NCBI GenBank assembly: GCA_029262875.1
Contig: JAJCYO010000119.1
Coordinates: 22,490 to 86,489, forward strand
Length of the DNA stretch: 64,000 nucleotides
From: Flavobacteriales bacterium
GTDB lineage: Bacteria; Bacteroidota; Bacteroidia; Flavobacteriales_E; Vicingaceae
Direction: 5' to 3'
A program made the translations under genes and the position numbers. Positions 37,509-48,285 of the stretch are shown here, one piece after another. Position 1 is the first letter of the stretch, and each line of letters opens with the position of its first letter. The notes under the pieces are model-generated. The model made no database searches and had not been told where the DNA came from. It saw nothing but the letters and a program-made list of their open reading frames with translations.

Positions 37509-38853
37509 TTACAGCACTAAATTTTTCTCTTATTTGTTCTAAGTCAATAATAATGTTTTTACGTTCTTCTATCAATTCTGATACCATTTGTTGTTTGCTA
37601 TAAAAACTCGATATTAATTTCCAGTTGTAATAAAATTTTCTGGCAAATCTCGCATAGTAAATAGTAAAGAAACCAGATAATGGAAGCGCAATCGCATAAG
37701 CTACAGTTAATATGGGAGAGTGTAGTAAAAACCACAATAAAAGAACTTCTAAACAATAAAAGAGCACAAATATAACGGTACCCAACGACATGAGTAGTGC
37801 GCCATAAAAAGCTTCACTATCTGTAATGGCTAATGCAATGTATCTTGGGAGTTTGTAAGGAATGTAACTATTAATAATGCCAAACAGCCATATTGGAAAC
37901 CCAACAATCAATTTAAAAACTGACTTTAGGATATAGACAATTAAATTCTCATTTTGCAATCCTTGCTTCATGTTTTTATCGGAAAGATTGGTTTTGGACA
38001 GTTTCTCAAAGTAACTATCTATCCTAAATTTAGTATCATCAAAAAGTTTTGGTTCGTTGTGCTGAAAATGTTTTACTGCTTCTACAATTTCTTGGGAGAT
38101 CTTAATTTGTGTCAAATGATGACTTTCATTTATGTCAGTTGTTTTGGTGAGTTCGGTCTTATAAATACTTTCTACCCTTTCTATTAATTCGTCATACTCA
38201 TGTTTATCTATAGCCACAATTAGATTTCGAATTTTGTCTTCGATATCCTTTGTTAGTTCTTGAACAGCATTTACTTCATCTTTTTGATGTTCACTTTTAT
38301 AGTCTAACACATTTATAGGGGTTCCAATATTGATTACCAATTCACTTCTAAAACGGCTCGATTTAGAATAGTTTAATCCTACTGGTAGGATAGTAACATT
38401 TAAGTTGTAATCATTTTCCTTTTCAGCACCTAACGCTATACGAGCTGCGCCTGTTTTGATTTTTCTAAGCCTCCTTTCCATTTCACTTGTTCCTTCAGGA
38501 AAAATCATTATTGCACCTTTATTGCTTAGTTTTTTATAGCAATCTTTAAAAACATCTTCATTTGAAGAAAGCATTTTTGGGTTGTCTTCTGCTCTATGGA
38601 TAGCGACCATATTTAGCCCCCTTAAAATAGATCCGATTATCTTGTTTTTAAACATGACTCCTTTTGCCAAGAAGCTGATTTTTTGTTTTACTAAAACAGC
38701 AATGCTTACAGGGTCTAAAAAAGAACTTGGGTGATTGGCCACAATTAAAAAAGGGCCATCTTTAGGAATATTCTCTCTTCCTTCAATGTGTATTTTTTTA
38801 AAAAATACATTTAAAGCAAGTTTGGCAATAGTTTTTAAAATAGTGTATACCAT
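37501..38853 (-). CDS. PlsC-type lysophospholipid acyltransferase with C-terminal membrane domain
   Basis: The 450-residue protein has the acyltransferase motif NHPSSFLDP (His41, Asp47, with five residues between) and the substrate-binding IFPEGTSEMERR segment. A C-terminal half adds about three to four membrane helices (near 310-415). The spacing is HX5D instead of the common HX4D, seen in related Bacteroidota acyltransferases. The likely reaction is acylation of a lyso-lipid at the inner membrane. The outer-membrane protein gene follows with overlap. Confidence 0.82.
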   Translation of the reverse strand: MVYTILKTIAKLALNVFFKKIHIEGRENIPKDGPFLIVANHPSSFLDPVSIAVLVKQKISFLAKGVMFKNKIIGSILRGLNMVAIHRAEDNPKMLSSNEDVFKDCYKKLSNKGAIMIFPEGTSEMERRLRKIKTGAARIALGAEKENDYNLNVTILPVGLNYSKSSRFRSELVINIGTPINVLDYKSEHQKDEVNAVQELTKDIEDKIRNLIVAIDKHEYDELIERVESIYKTELTKTTDINESHHLTQIKISQEIVEAVKHFQHNEPKLFDDTKFRIDSYFEKLSKTNLSDKNMKQGLQNENLIVYILKSVFKLIVGFPIWLFGIINSYIPYKLPRYIALAITDSEAFYGALLMSLGTVIFVLFYCLEVLLLWFLLHSPILTVAYAIALPLSGFFTIYYARFARKFYYNWKLISSFYSKQQMVSELIEERKNIIIDLEQIREKFSAVNV

Positions 38854-38938
38854 AGCGTATTCAAATATAATTATTTCAAACCTATGATATTCCCAAAAGC
38901 TGAACTAACGAAAAGTGATCAAAAAATGACTTTTGAAA

Positions 38939-40168
38939 CTAATTTAATCGATAAACATAGCCCAGAGAGAGTTCTGTAAAGTCTGCTTGGCCTGAATTGG
39001 CTTTTATATGTGGGCCAATATAGAAATTATGCTTGGGAAGTTTATTGGTGTTGAATAAGTATAAATTGAGCCCTAAACGTGTTGAAAGCAGTCTTTTGAA
39101 GTTTGCTTTAAATTTGGAGTAAGACTCTATTTGTTGGTCTGGAGGGAAATCTTTTTCATATTGTTTGTAAAAAGGTTTATAGAGATTTATACCAAGTTCT
39201 ATGTCAATGCTAAAGTGACTCATTAGAAATTCAGCATTTGTAAAGAGAACCATGTTAGAGGCTGATTTTGTTGGGCTTTTCTGGTATTCAATCAAATCAT
39301 TGGCTTCAATTTGATGCTCATAAACTGCATAGTAACGATAGGTAAGGCCGAGACCCCATCTTAGGTGGTTGTTGTATGTTTTTCCAACAAAAATAGATGA
39401 TGAATGAACTCCTTTTTTAGGCCCACCAACTGGACCATCTTTGTCTCCATATTCATGAAACCCTAAGCCATAACTAATGCCCAGGTCATAACTTTTTGGT
39501 GGTTTGGACAGCTTTGTTTTGCTTTTTTGGAGATGGTACTTTTCTATGTTACGATCATAAAATTGAGCAGATATAGATGCTAATGCTGAATTAATACCAA
39601 AATTTGGAAGCTGTGTATGTCCATTGGATCCATGAGAGAATACAACACCAAGTTTTAAATTCAGGCCTCTTTTTTCGATAATCGTTTTATAAACTCCAGC
39701 TTGAAATGACCATGTAAAAGGAGAGCCTACATCAACATTTCTAAAGTTTGTGATGCTATCGAAATGAGTTGTAAAATAGGCAGCTCCTATCCCTATTTTA
39801 AGGTCGTAAGGTCTAACAGCTTTATTGAATATGTTTAATGATATAAACGTTACAGCGCTAAACTCGTTTCCGAATATTTGATCGTTCCCTAAATTAGAAT
39901 AAAATAGTGTAACTCCAGTTTGAGGATAATTGTAATACTTTGCCCAAGAACTATTAGTGTCAGTTTTAAATGACCCTAAGCTGATTGCTAATCCATGTTG
40001 ACCATGTGTACTTGGAAACCTGTTTAAATAGTTTGGGATAACCCTTCCAACCATGTATTCTCCTTCTATGAAAGAAACGTTCTTTTTCTTTTGTAGTTCT
40101 TGTGCTAACCCTCCGTTGATAAAGAGCACCAGGAATATGAACGTTAATATGGGGTTGAAAGGTTTAAT
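38939..40168 (-). CDS. PagL-like lipid A deacylase / acyloxyacyl hydrolase (copy 1)
   Basis: The protein resembles PagL outer-membrane lipid A 3-O-deacylases, with the catalytic H-x-S-N motif as SHGSNGHTQLPNFG. It is a homologue of the next gene upstream. No ATG gives a signal peptide: the first GTG (40129) yields a truncated one. An in-frame ATT at 40168, overlapping the preceding stop as CATTAA, yields a full signal ([20 protein letters not shown], then LAQ) and 409 residues, matching its paralogue. I therefore propose AUU initiation at 40168; the alternative is GTG at 40129. Confidence 0.72.
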   Translation of the reverse strand: MKPFNPILTFIFLVLFINGGLAQELQKKKNVSFIEGEYMVGRVIPNYLNRFPSTHGQHGLAISLGSFKTDTNSSWAKYYNYPQTGVTLFYSNLGNDQIFGNEFSAVTFISLNIFNKAVRPYDLKIGIGAAYFTTHFDSITNFRNVDVGSPFTWSFQAGVYKTIIEKRGLNLKLGVVFSHGSNGHTQLPNFGINSALASISAQFYDRNIEKYHLQKSKTKLSKPPKSYDLGISYGLGFHEYGDKDGPVGGPKKGVHSSSIFVGKTYNNHLRWGLGLTYRYYAVYEHQIEANDLIEYQKSPTKSASNMVLFTNAEFLMSHFSIDIELGINLYKPFYKQYEKDFPPDQQIESYSKFKANFKRLLSTRLGLNLYLFNTNKLPKHNFYIGPHIKANSGQADFTELSLGYVYRLN

Positions 40169-41381
40169 GAACGGTTTTTTCTTTAGGTGTTCTTAATAAA
40201 AAACTATAGCCTAAACTGAATTCTGTAAAATCAGCTTTAGCCATATTTGCGTTAATATGTGCGCCAATAAAAAAGTTGTGTTGAGGTAATTTATTGGTAT
40301 TTTTTAAATACATGTTTAGCCCTACTCGAGATGTAAACAACTTTCTGAGTACTGTGCCTATATCTTTTTCATCGTTAAATTTTCTGTAAAAGGGTTTATA
40401 TAGGTTTACTCCAAATCGTACGTCAAAAGCAAAATGACTCATTAAAAATTCGTTTCCGACAAACAAAATAACATTTGATGATGCCAAACTTCTATTGTCA
40501 CTTAGACCTTCAACATCATTTTCTTTTAGATGCGTATTGAATTGCTCATAAAAGCGATAAACTAACCCAGTTCTTAATTTAATGTGATTATTAAATATAA
40601 CACCATAGGCTATTGCAGTTGAATAAACGGGTTTTTTTCTATTGGTCATTGGTCCTTCTGTGGGGTCTTGTTCGTGAAAACCATATCCTTGTTGAGCATT
40701 TATAAAATATTTTTTAGCAGAGTGGTTTGATCCTTTTCTTCTTTTTGGAAACTCAAAGTCGTTGTATTTTATGTTGTGAAATTGGCCTGAAAGGCTAAAC
40801 AAAAATGAGTTGACCCCTAAGTTAGGTATTTGTGTATGTCCGTTTGACTCATGTGAAAACCCCACACCCGCTCTTAAATTAAACTTGCTCGATTTGAGAA
40901 TTTCTCGGTATAAAAAGACTTTGATGTCCCAAGTAAAGTGAGACCCAATAATATCATTGGTCGGGTTATTAATGCTATCAAAAAATGTACTAAAATAAGA
41001 AACTCCAGCGCCTAATTTTAATCGATAAGCATCAGAAAAGTTATTAAAAACCCTTAATGTAACATAAGGCACAGCACTTAGTTGATGACCCATTATTTGA
41101 TTGTTTCCTAAATTAGAATAGGCAAACATAACTCCCGCTTCAGGAAAGTTATAATACTTCCCCCAAGCGTTGGTGTCGAGTTGAGTAGCGCCAACGTTTA
41201 CAGCAAAGAGTTGTTGAGGTTTTAGGGATGGAAATGCTCTGGCTTGAGCGTTAGGTACAATTTTTCCAACCATAATTTCAGGTTGAATGTAAAGAGGTGA
41301 TTTATCCTCAACTTGTTGAGCATAACAATAGGAAGAAAAGGTTAAAAGGATAAATCCGATTAACCTAATTTCCCGTGACAT
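40164..41381 (-). CDS. PagL-like lipid A deacylase / acyloxyacyl hydrolase (copy 2)
   Basis: The 405-residue protein has a signal peptide ending YCYAQ and the catalytic His177 and Ser179 in [14 protein letters not shown], then beta strands of an outer-membrane barrel. It shares phrases with the neighbouring copy throughout ([29 protein letters not shown]), so they arose by tandem duplication. The predicted role is trimming lipid A acyl chains. Its start lies 22 bases inside the end of secA. Confidence 0.8.
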   Translation of the reverse strand: MSREIRLIGFILLTFSSYCYAQQVEDKSPLYIQPEIMVGKIVPNAQARAFPSLKPQQLFAVNVGATQLDTNAWGKYYNFPEAGVMFAYSNLGNNQIMGHQLSAVPYVTLRVFNNFSDAYRLKLGAGVSYFSTFFDSINNPTNDIIGSHFTWDIKVFLYREILKSSKFNLRAGVGFSHESNGHTQIPNLGVNSFLFSLSGQFHNIKYNDFEFPKRRKGSNHSAKKYFINAQQGYGFHEQDPTEGPMTNRKKPVYSTAIAYGVIFNNHIKLRTGLVYRFYEQFNTHLKENDVEGLSDNRSLASSNVILFVGNEFLMSHFAFDVRFGVNLYKPFYRKFNDEKDIGTVLRKLFTSRVGLNMYLKNTNKLPQHNFFIGAHINANMAKADFTEFSLGYSFLLRTPKEKTVH

Positions 41382-44300
41382 TGTTTGTATTTTTTACCAC
41401 TTCCACAGGGACATGGTTCGTTTCGTCCAACCTTTTTCTCTACCCTAACAGGTTGAGTTTTTGGTGGAGGTGGAGCAGGTGCTCCTTCTTGCTGTTGTGC
41501 ACTACTCGCTACCGTTTCTGGGCGACTGGTCTCCAGTTGGCTCATGTCTGTTTTTTTACGAGGTTGCTTTTGGGTCGTTATATCTTCTTGTTGTTTCGGT
41601 AAACTAGCCTTCATCAAGAAGCTACCAACTTCTTTATTCATCTTTAACAATACTTCATTAAATAACTTAAAGGCCTCAAATTTGTAAATCAGTAATGGGT
41701 CTTTTTGCTCGTGGACAGCATTCTGAACAGATTGTTTTAACTCGTCCATTTCCCTTAGGTGTTCTTTCCAGTCATCATCAATCATGGCCAAAATAACCAT
41801 CTTTTCAATTGATTTTATCAACTCTTTTCCATCGCTCTCTACGGTTTTTTCTAAAGGTGTTGTGATGTTAATCGATTTTTTCCCGTCAGTGATTGGCACA
41901 ACAATGTTTTCATATTGAGCCCCTTGGTTTTCATGGACATCTTGAATAATTGGTAATGCTGAAGCAGCAATTAATTCAGATTTTTTAACGTAATGGCTTA
42001 CACCTTTTTCGTGTAAATCTTCGATGAGTTCAGTAGAATTTCCTTCAAAAAATTCTTTTTCAGAGAAAGGACACTCTATAGACAATACTCTAAATAACTC
42101 TAATTTAAAGCCTTCGTAATCTCTATAGTCTTGGTATTCATTTACGATAGATTCACAGATGTCATAGACCATGTTGGATACTTCAACACCTAATCGTTCA
42201 CCATGTAAAGCATTTCTTCGCTTAGTGTAGATAACCTCACGTTGAGAGTTCATGATATCATCATACTCAAGTAACCTCTTTCTAATGCCAAAGTTGTTTT
42301 CTTCCACTTTCTTCTGGGCACGTTCAATTGATTTTGATACCATTGAATGTTGAATAACTTCTCCCTCCTCTAATCCCATTCTATCCATCAATTTGATAAT
42401 TCTTTCTGAGTTAAATAGTCTCATCAAGTTATCTTCTAACGAAACAAAAAATTGTGAAGACCCTGGATCTCCCTGTCTACCTGAACGACCTCTTAACTGC
42501 CTATCCACACGTCTAGAGTCATGCCTTTCTGTACCAATGATTGCTAAACCGCCTGCTTCTTTTACTCCTTCTCCCAATTTAATGTCGGTACCCCTACCAG
42601 CCATGTTTGTTGCAATGGTAACTGCACCGGCTTTACCTGCTTCAGCTACAATATCTGCTTCTCTCTGGTGTAATTTTGCATTTAAAACATTGTGATCAAT
42701 TCCTCTCATTTTGAGTGTTCTACTCAATAGTTCAGATATTTCTACAGAAGTGGTACCAACTAAAACAGGTCTTTTTTGTCCTACTAAGGTAACCACTTCT
42801 TCAATGATGGCATTGTATTTTTCTCTTGTTGTTTTGTAAACTAAATCTTCACGATCCTCACGGGCAATTGGTCTGTTCGTTGGAATGACAACTACATCTA
42901 ATTTATAGATATCCCAAAGCTCTTGTGATTCTGTTTCAGCAGTACCTGTCATTCCTGAAAGCTTATGGTACATTCTAAAATAGTTCTGTAAAGTAACTGT
43001 TGCATAAGTCTGTGTGGCGGCCTCAACTTTTACATTTTCTTTTGCTTCAATGGCTTGATGTAATCCATCAGAATATCTCCTTCCATCCATGATACGACCA
43101 GTTTGCTCATCAACAATCTTCACTTTATTGTCCATCACAACATACTCTACGTCTATTTCAAACATTCCATATGCCTTAAGTAATTGATTGATGGTATGGA
43201 TTCGCTCTGCTTTAACAGAATAATTTTGAATCATTTCATCTTTCTTCGTCAACTTCTCATTGTCAGGAAGGTTTGATTTCTCTATTTCAGCAACCTCCAT
43301 TCCAATATCTGGCATTACAAAGAATGTTGGATCATCTCCAGAACCTGTAATTAAATCAACTCCTTTTTCCGTTAGTTCTACACTATTCGTTTTTTCATCA
43401 ATAACAAAGAATAATTCAGCATCTACTAAATGCATCTCTTTGCTCTGGTCTTGCATGTAGAAATTTTCTGTTTTTCGAAGTGTTGCTCCAATTCCTTGCT
43501 CACTTAAAAACTTAATTAGGGCTTTATTTTTTGGCAATCCACGGTGAGCTCTTAATAAAGCCATTCCTCCTGATTCTTGATCCTCTTTACTTAATTTCTC
43601 TCCATCAATTACAGGAGCTAAGGTTTTTTTTGCTTCAGATAAAGCGGTTTGAACATATTTTCTTTGGGCTGACATCAGTTTCTCAACCCTTGGTTTTAAT
43701 TCATGGAATTCATGAATGTCTCCTTTTGGAGTTGGACCAGAAATAATCAATGGTGTACGAGCATCATCAATCAGTACAGAATCTACCTCATCTACTATCG
43801 CATAATGATGTTTACGCTGTACCAAATCTTCTGGCGAACGAGCCATATTGTCTCTCAAATAATCGAAACCAAATTCGTTGTTTGTTCCATAAGTAACGTC
43901 AGCTAAATAAGCCTTTCTTCTTTCCGGTGAATTGGGGTCATGTTTATCAATACAATCAACGGTAAGCCCATGAAATTCGAATATCGGAGCCATCCATTCC
44001 GAATCCCTTTTTGCCAGATAATCGTTTACTGTAACAAGATGAACTCCTTTTCCTGCAAGTGCATTAAGGTAAACAGGGAGTGTAGCCACTAAAGTTTTAC
44101 CTTCTCCAGTCATCATCTCTGCAATTTTACCTTCGTGTAAAACTCTACCACCAATTAACTGCACATCATAATGAATCATTTCCCAAGAAACCTCAACTCC
44201 AGCAGCTAACCATGTATTGTAAAAGGTAGCTTTTTCTCCTTTTATTTCAACACTTTCTCTTTCCGCAGCCATGTCTTTATCCATTTGGGTGGCTGTAACT

Positions 44301-44704
44301 TCAATTTCTTTATTTTCAGTAAACCTTCTTGCAGTTTCTTTAACTACAGCAAATGCTTCTCCTTGAATCTCTTTTAAAACTTCTTCTATTTGATCAAGAA
44401 TTTCTTTATCTAATTTATCAATTTGAATATAAATAGCCTCTTTATCAGCAATGGATAAGTTTAAATCAGTTTCTATTTTTTCTTTTAGATTGGCAATTTC
44501 ATCTTCATGAGGTTTCGTTTTTTCAGCAATCCTGTTTTTGAGTTCTCCAGTTTTTGCTCTAAGTTCATCATTGCTCAATGAAGAATATGCGTCAAATGGA
44601 GTTGCTACTTCATCAATTATTGGTGATAATTCTTTAAAATCCCTATCTGATTTACTCCCTACAAAGGTTTTAAGTACTTTACTTAATATTCCTGATCCGC
44701 TCAT
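41360..44704 (-). CDS. secA: Preprotein translocase ATPase SecA
   Basis: SecA drives Sec export. The 1114-residue protein has [14 protein letters not shown] (Walker A), [23 protein letters not shown], the [16 protein letters not shown] motif VI and the C-terminal zinc site [14 protein letters not shown]. The length is normal for Bacteroidota, which have an insert relative to E. coli. The two lipid A deacylase genes follow in overlap. Confidence 0.97.
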   Translation of the reverse strand: MSGSGILSKVLKTFVGSKSDRDFKELSPIIDEVATPFDAYSSLSNDELRAKTGELKNRIAEKTKPHEDEIANLKEKIETDLNLSIADKEAIYIQIDKLDKEILDQIEEVLKEIQGEAFAVVKETARRFTENKEIEVTATQMDKDMAAERESVEIKGEKATFYNTWLAAGVEVSWEMIHYDVQLIGGRVLHEGKIAEMMTGEGKTLVATLPVYLNALAGKGVHLVTVNDYLAKRDSEWMAPIFEFHGLTVDCIDKHDPNSPERRKAYLADVTYGTNNEFGFDYLRDNMARSPEDLVQRKHHYAIVDEVDSVLIDDARTPLIISGPTPKGDIHEFHELKPRVEKLMSAQRKYVQTALSEAKKTLAPVIDGEKLSKEDQESGGMALLRAHRGLPKNKALIKFLSEQGIGATLRKTENFYMQDQSKEMHLVDAELFFVIDEKTNSVELTEKGVDLITGSGDDPTFFVMPDIGMEVAEIEKSNLPDNEKLTKKDEMIQNYSVKAERIHTINQLLKAYGMFEIDVEYVVMDNKVKIVDEQTGRIMDGRRYSDGLHQAIEAKENVKVEAATQTYATVTLQNYFRMYHKLSGMTGTAETESQELWDIYKLDVVVIPTNRPIAREDREDLVYKTTREKYNAIIEEVVTLVGQKRPVLVGTTSVEISELLSRTLKMRGIDHNVLNAKLHQREADIVAEAGKAGAVTIATNMAGRGTDIKLGEGVKEAGGLAIIGTERHDSRRVDRQLRGRSGRQGDPGSSQFFVSLEDNLMRLFNSERIIKLMDRMGLEEGEVIQHSMVSKSIERAQKKVEENNFGIRKRLLEYDDIMNSQREVIYTKRRNALHGERLGVEVSNMVYDICESIVNEYQDYRDYEGFKLELFRVLSIECPFSEKEFFEGNSTELIEDLHEKGVSHYVKKSELIAASALPIIQDVHENQGAQYENIVVPITDGKKSINITTPLEKTVESDGKELIKSIEKMVILAMIDDDWKEHLREMDELKQSVQNAVHEQKDPLLIYKFEAFKLFNEVLLKMNKEVGSFLMKASLPKQQEDITTQKQPRKKTDMSQLETSRPETVASSAQQQEGAPAPPPPKTQPVRVEKKVGRNEPCPCGSGKKYKQCHGKLG

Positions 44705-44782
44705 TTTATTAATTTTATTTTTCAGCTCTTAGTCAAAAACTTTACCAATCCATTGTTTCTGCCAAGATGACTTAATAACCGC

Positions 44783-44790
44783 CAAATTTA
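44783..44790 (-). promoter_or_regulatory. Candidate -7 box for secA
   Basis: TAAATTTG on the minus strand matches TAnnTTTG and would give a leader of about 70 bases before secA. No -33 element at the usual spacing was found. Confidence 0.35.
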
Positions 44791-44873
44791 GCTATTTAAA
44801 GTAAATCTATAGAATGAATGCACAAAAAAATAAAATGCTGATGAGTAGATTTTACAATGTGTTTTTGATTTTT

Positions 44874-44881
44874 TATATTTG
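44874..44881 (+). promoter_or_regulatory. -7 box for the heme O synthase gene
   Basis: TATATTTG matches TAnnTTTG, 25 bases before the ATG at 44906. Its position overlaps an apparent upstream TTG start at 44879, which therefore should not be used. Confidence 0.5.
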
Positions 44882-44905
44882 TCCATTCTAAACCGAAAAA
44901 GATTT

Positions 44906-45793
44906 ATGTCTATTACAAAAACATCCAGCAAATATGCGCTTAGTTTTAGCGAGAGAGTAGGGTGTTATGCACAGCTTTTTAAGTTAAAGCTGACTGCTTT
45001 TGTTGTGATCTCGGCTGTTTTTGGGTATTTCATAGGCGGAGGTGCTTATGGTATAACAGATATTTTTTCTTTAATTGTAGGAGGATTTTTAATTACCTGT
45101 TCATCCAATGCATTTAATCAGGTGATTGAAAAGAACTATGATAAGTTAATGGATAGGACCAAGAATAGGCCTCTTCCGTTAAATAAGTTGAGCGTAAAGG
45201 AAGCAGTTTGGACTTCTTCAATAATTGGATTTTTAGGCATTGTAATGTTATGGACACTTAATCCATTAACTGGGATTTTAGGAGCATTGGCCATATTTAT
45301 GTATGTAGCGTTATATACTCCTTTGAAACGAGTATCAACCATCTCTGTTTTTGTTGGAGCATTTCCAGGAGCATTTCCTCCAATGTTAGGATGGGTTGCG
45401 GCAACCGGAAGTTTTAGTGTCGAAGCAGGTATTCTATTTGCGATGCAATTTCTTTGGCAATTCCCACATTTTTGGGCAATAGCATGGAAAGTTAATGATG
45501 AATATAAAAAAGCAGGCTTTAAAATGCTTCCTTTTGGGAAGAAAAATAGAACAACAGCGAGTTTTATTTTAATCAGTAGTATTGCCTTGATGATGGCAAG
45601 TATACTACCAGAATATTTTCAAATTACCGGTAGAATTGCAACTGTTGGACTATTTGCATTGTCCTTATTAATGGTTTATCCGGCAATCAAATTAGTAAAG
45701 ACCTTAGACGATAAATTTGCTTTGCGCGTCATGCTTATGTCGTATTTGTACTTAATATTATCATTGACCATTATTCTTATTGATAGAATTTAA
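44906..45793 (+). CDS. ctaB: Protoheme IX farnesyltransferase (heme O synthase)
   Basis: It adds a farnesyl group to heme B to form heme O for terminal oxidases. The 295-residue UbiA-type membrane protein has several helices and the conserved NQVIEKNYDKLMDRTKNRPLP prenyl-phosphate site with the aspartates DxxxD. The start at 44906 is chosen over an upstream TTG because of the promoter. The DUF420 gene overlaps by one base. Confidence 0.9.
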   Translation: MSITKTSSKYALSFSERVGCYAQLFKLKLTAFVVISAVFGYFIGGGAYGITDIFSLIVGGFLITCSSNAFNQVIEKNYDKLMDRTKNRPLPLNKLSVKEAVWTSSIIGFLGIVMLWTLNPLTGILGALAIFMYVALYTPLKRVSTISVFVGAFPGAFPPMLGWVAATGSFSVEAGILFAMQFLWQFPHFWAIAWKVNDEYKKAGFKMLPFGKKNRTTASFILISSIALMMASILPEYFQITGRIATVGLFALSLLMVYPAIKLVKTLDDKFALRVMLMSYLYLILSLTIILIDRI

Positions 45794-46311
45794 TGACTGA
45801 AACAAAGCATAAAAAACTCATTATTTTTATTTCTATTTTTTTACCAATTGCGGTAGCAGTCTTATTTGGTATAAAAATTCCAAATGTTGAACCGCTAAGC
45901 TTTTTACCTCCAATTTATGCTTCAATAAACGGATTAACAGCCATACTTTTAGTTGTAGCAGTAATGGCGATTAAAAAAGGAAATAGAGGCTTACATGAGC
46001 GAATTATGAAAGTGAATATTGGGCTGTCTGTTCTTTTTCTGTTAATGTATATCGCTTATCACATGACCTCTGAGTCTACCAAATTTGGGGGAGAGGGAAT
46101 CGTGAAAACGATTTATTTTATTGTATTAATTTCGCATATCTTACTTTCGGTTGCAATAATACCTTTGGTTTTGATTACTTATGTAAGAACCTTATCTGAA
46201 CAATTTGATCAACACAAAAAAATTGCAAAAATCACTTTTCCATTGTGGTTGTATGTGGCTGTAAGCGGAGTAGTGGTTTATTTAATGATTTCCCCGTATT
46301 ATATCAATTAG
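45793..46311 (+). CDS. DUF420 membrane protein
   Basis: The 172-residue protein has about five membrane helices and scattered His residues (YHMTS, SHILLS). DUF420 members lie next to heme and cytochrome oxidase genes, and the coupled start here (TAATG overlap) supports a role in oxidase assembly or heme handling. Exact activity unknown. Confidence 0.75.
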   Translation: MTETKHKKLIIFISIFLPIAVAVLFGIKIPNVEPLSFLPPIYASINGLTAILLVVAVMAIKKGNRGLHERIMKVNIGLSVLFLLMYIAYHMTSESTKFGGEGIVKTIYFIVLISHILLSVAIIPLVLITYVRTLSEQFDQHKKIAKITFPLWLYVAVSGVVVYLMISPYYIN

Positions 46312-46313
46312 AC

Positions 46314-47276
46314 TTACTTTGTTCCAGGAATAATTAAACTATCTGATGCGTTGTTTAATTCAGTAAAGTTTGTAGAACCATCGAAAAAGGTATACCTATA
46401 TTTTATTATTCGAAGAAAGGCCGTTTCTTTTTCTTCCACAATCATCGCTGTTAGTAACATGGTTTTTTTATCATATAAAAACTGCTTGGTTGACACGTGT
46501 GTTTCGTTATTATAATATTTAATGTTTAATACATTTCCAATTTCATCATAACTGTAAACTTCTGTTGTTTTCTTTCCTTGAGCAATATTAGCATAAATGT
46601 GCTTTTTAAAAAGCCTTCCATTTTCATCATATTCATATGTCAATTTCTTCTTGCTGTTACCAATAATAAACTTGGTGTACTCTTCTATTAAATAACCATA
46701 CTCATTGTAATAGTTAATTTGTTCCTTGAATTTTTTGCCATACCCATTGTAAAATATTTTTTTAGTTTGCTCTTCACCAAACTTTTGATAGGAGAAACTG
46801 TCCCTTACAATGATGTATTCTTTCTTAAGTTCAAATTTGTTTTTAGCATGAAATTTATTTTCATCCCTACAATATGTTTGCGTAATGATGTTTTTTAAAT
46901 CATCATATTGGTAATGGTAGGAGTAGTAGCCATAGCTATCACTTTTTCTCTTGACGCTGATGTTATTGTTTTCGTACTCATAAGAAACAATGGTAGAGTC
47001 TTTTAACCCTTTTGAAAAATGGGTAGAAAGTTGATTGATAAGATTTCCATCTTCACTAAACCTATAATGGTAGTCTAATCCGTTTGAACGGATAATGTCT
47101 CGTACTTTTTTAGAAGATATTGAGCCAGTGATGGATTTAATATTGTTGGTTTTGATGAATTCAGTATTGAAAAAAGGAAGATCGCTAAACAGTGGTTTAT
47201 TGATGCCTAAAATTTGGGCATTACTTATTGTGGCTAAGCAACAGGTGAAAAAAATAAATGACAAAAATCGTTTCAT
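46314..47276 (-). CDS. Exported protein with YD/Rhs-like repeats
   Basis: The 320-residue protein has a signal peptide ending ISNAQ. Its mature part contains several short Tyr-Asp repeats such as YEYDENGRLFKKHIY and YSYDEIGNVLNIKYYN, similar to YD repeats of Rhs-type proteins. There is no toxin domain or T9SS signal visible. It may be a periplasmic or surface beta-rich protein. It converges with the DUF420 gene with only 2 bases between. Confidence 0.65.
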   Translation of the reverse strand: MKRFLSFIFFTCCLATISNAQILGINKPLFSDLPFFNTEFIKTNNIKSITGSISSKKVRDIIRSNGLDYHYRFSEDGNLINQLSTHFSKGLKDSTIVSYEYENNNISVKRKSDSYGYYSYHYQYDDLKNIITQTYCRDENKFHAKNKFELKKEYIIVRDSFSYQKFGEEQTKKIFYNGYGKKFKEQINYYNEYGYLIEEYTKFIIGNSKKKLTYEYDENGRLFKKHIYANIAQGKKTTEVYSYDEIGNVLNIKYYNNETHVSTKQFLYDKKTMLLTAMIVEEKETAFLRIIKYRYTFFDGSTNFTELNNASDSLIIPGTK

Positions 47277-47340
47277 ACTTCTTAAAGAAACAATAATATT
47301 AATTTGTTTTAGGGAATTAGCTACTCTAACAGGGATGTTA

Positions 47341-48285
47341 TTAACGAGAAGTTGTTTGAAAATCGAGGTGTTTTACCTCCTCATAAACCTTTTCAATGCC
47401 CTCCTTTAAATCAATTTTATGTTTCCAGCCTAAAGCATGAATTTTAGATACATCCATTAATTTTCGTGGGGTTCCATCTGGTTTTGTGGTGTCAAAAGTT
47501 AATTCTCCCTCAAACCCTACTACATCTTTAATGGTTAAAGCAAGGTCTTTAATGGTAATGTCGGTTCCGGTCCCAATATTTACAAATTGCTCGTCATTGT
47601 AATTTTCCATCAAGAAAATACAAGCTTCTGCTAAATCGTTAACATGTAAAAATTCTCTCATTGGAGAGCCAGTTCCCCAAAGTTCAACACTATCATTACT
47701 ATCTTCTTTAGCTGTGTGAAACTTTCTTATTAAGGCAGGTAAAACATGAGAATTATTTAAATCGTAATTGTCGTTTGGACCATACAGATTTGTTGGCATA
47801 GCCGAAATAAAATTACAGTTATATTGATTTCGGTAGGCTTCACACATTTTTATCCCAGCAATTTTTGCAATAGCATAAGGTTCGTTTGTCTCTTCTAAAG
47901 TGTCTGTTAAAAGGTATTCTTCTTTTAGTGGCTGAAGCGCCATCTTTGGATAAATACAGGAGGATCCTAAGAATAATAGCTTAGTAACCTTATTGATGTA
48001 TGCCGCATGAATTATGTTGGATTCTATCATGATGTTTTGATAGATGAAATCTGCTCGATAAATATTGTTGGCATGAATGCCACCAACCTTTGCTGCTGCT
48101 AAAAAAACGTAATCAGGTTGCTCTTCTGCAAAAAAATCATTTACCGCTTGTTGGTTGGTTAAATCTAATTCGGAAGATGTTCTTAAGACAAAATTATTGA
48201 ACCCTTCTTCTTTAAGTTTTCTTGTTATAGCAGAACCAACCATTCCTCTATGACCAGCAATATAGATTTTATCTGTTTTATTCAT
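47341..48285 (-). CDS. fcl: GDP-L-fucose synthase
   Basis: This epimerase-reductase converts GDP-4-keto-6-deoxymannose to GDP-L-fucose. The 314-residue SDR protein has the [10 protein letters not shown] nucleotide loop, the catalytic Ser (GSSCIYP) and Tyr-xxx-Lys (PYAIAKIAG). It overlaps gmd by 8 bases, so the pair is probably translated together. Fucose would go to a surface polysaccharide or glycoprotein. Confidence 0.92.
   Translation of the reverse strand: MNKTDKIYIAGHRGMVGSAITRKLKEEGFNNFVLRTSSELDLTNQQAVNDFFAEEQPDYVFLAAAKVGGIHANNIYRADFIYQNIMIESNIIHAAYINKVTKLLFLGSSCIYPKMALQPLKEEYLLTDTLEETNEPYAIAKIAGIKMCEAYRNQYNCNFISAMPTNLYGPNDNYDLNNSHVLPALIRKFHTAKEDSNDSVELWGTGSPMREFLHVNDLAEACIFLMENYNDEQFVNIGTGTDITIKDLALTIKDVVGFEGELTFDTTKPDGTPRKLMDVSKIHALGWKHKIDLKEGIEKVYEEVKHLDFQTTSR

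Noticed and set aside
44879..44905. Upstream TTG start for heme O synthase
   Set aside because: It overlaps the TATATTTG promoter box; the ATG at 44906 gives the normal N-terminus.
47095..47409. Plus-strand open frame across the fcl end and the YD-like gene
   Set aside because: It spans two minus-strand gene ends and an intergenic gap with no start context; a shadow frame.
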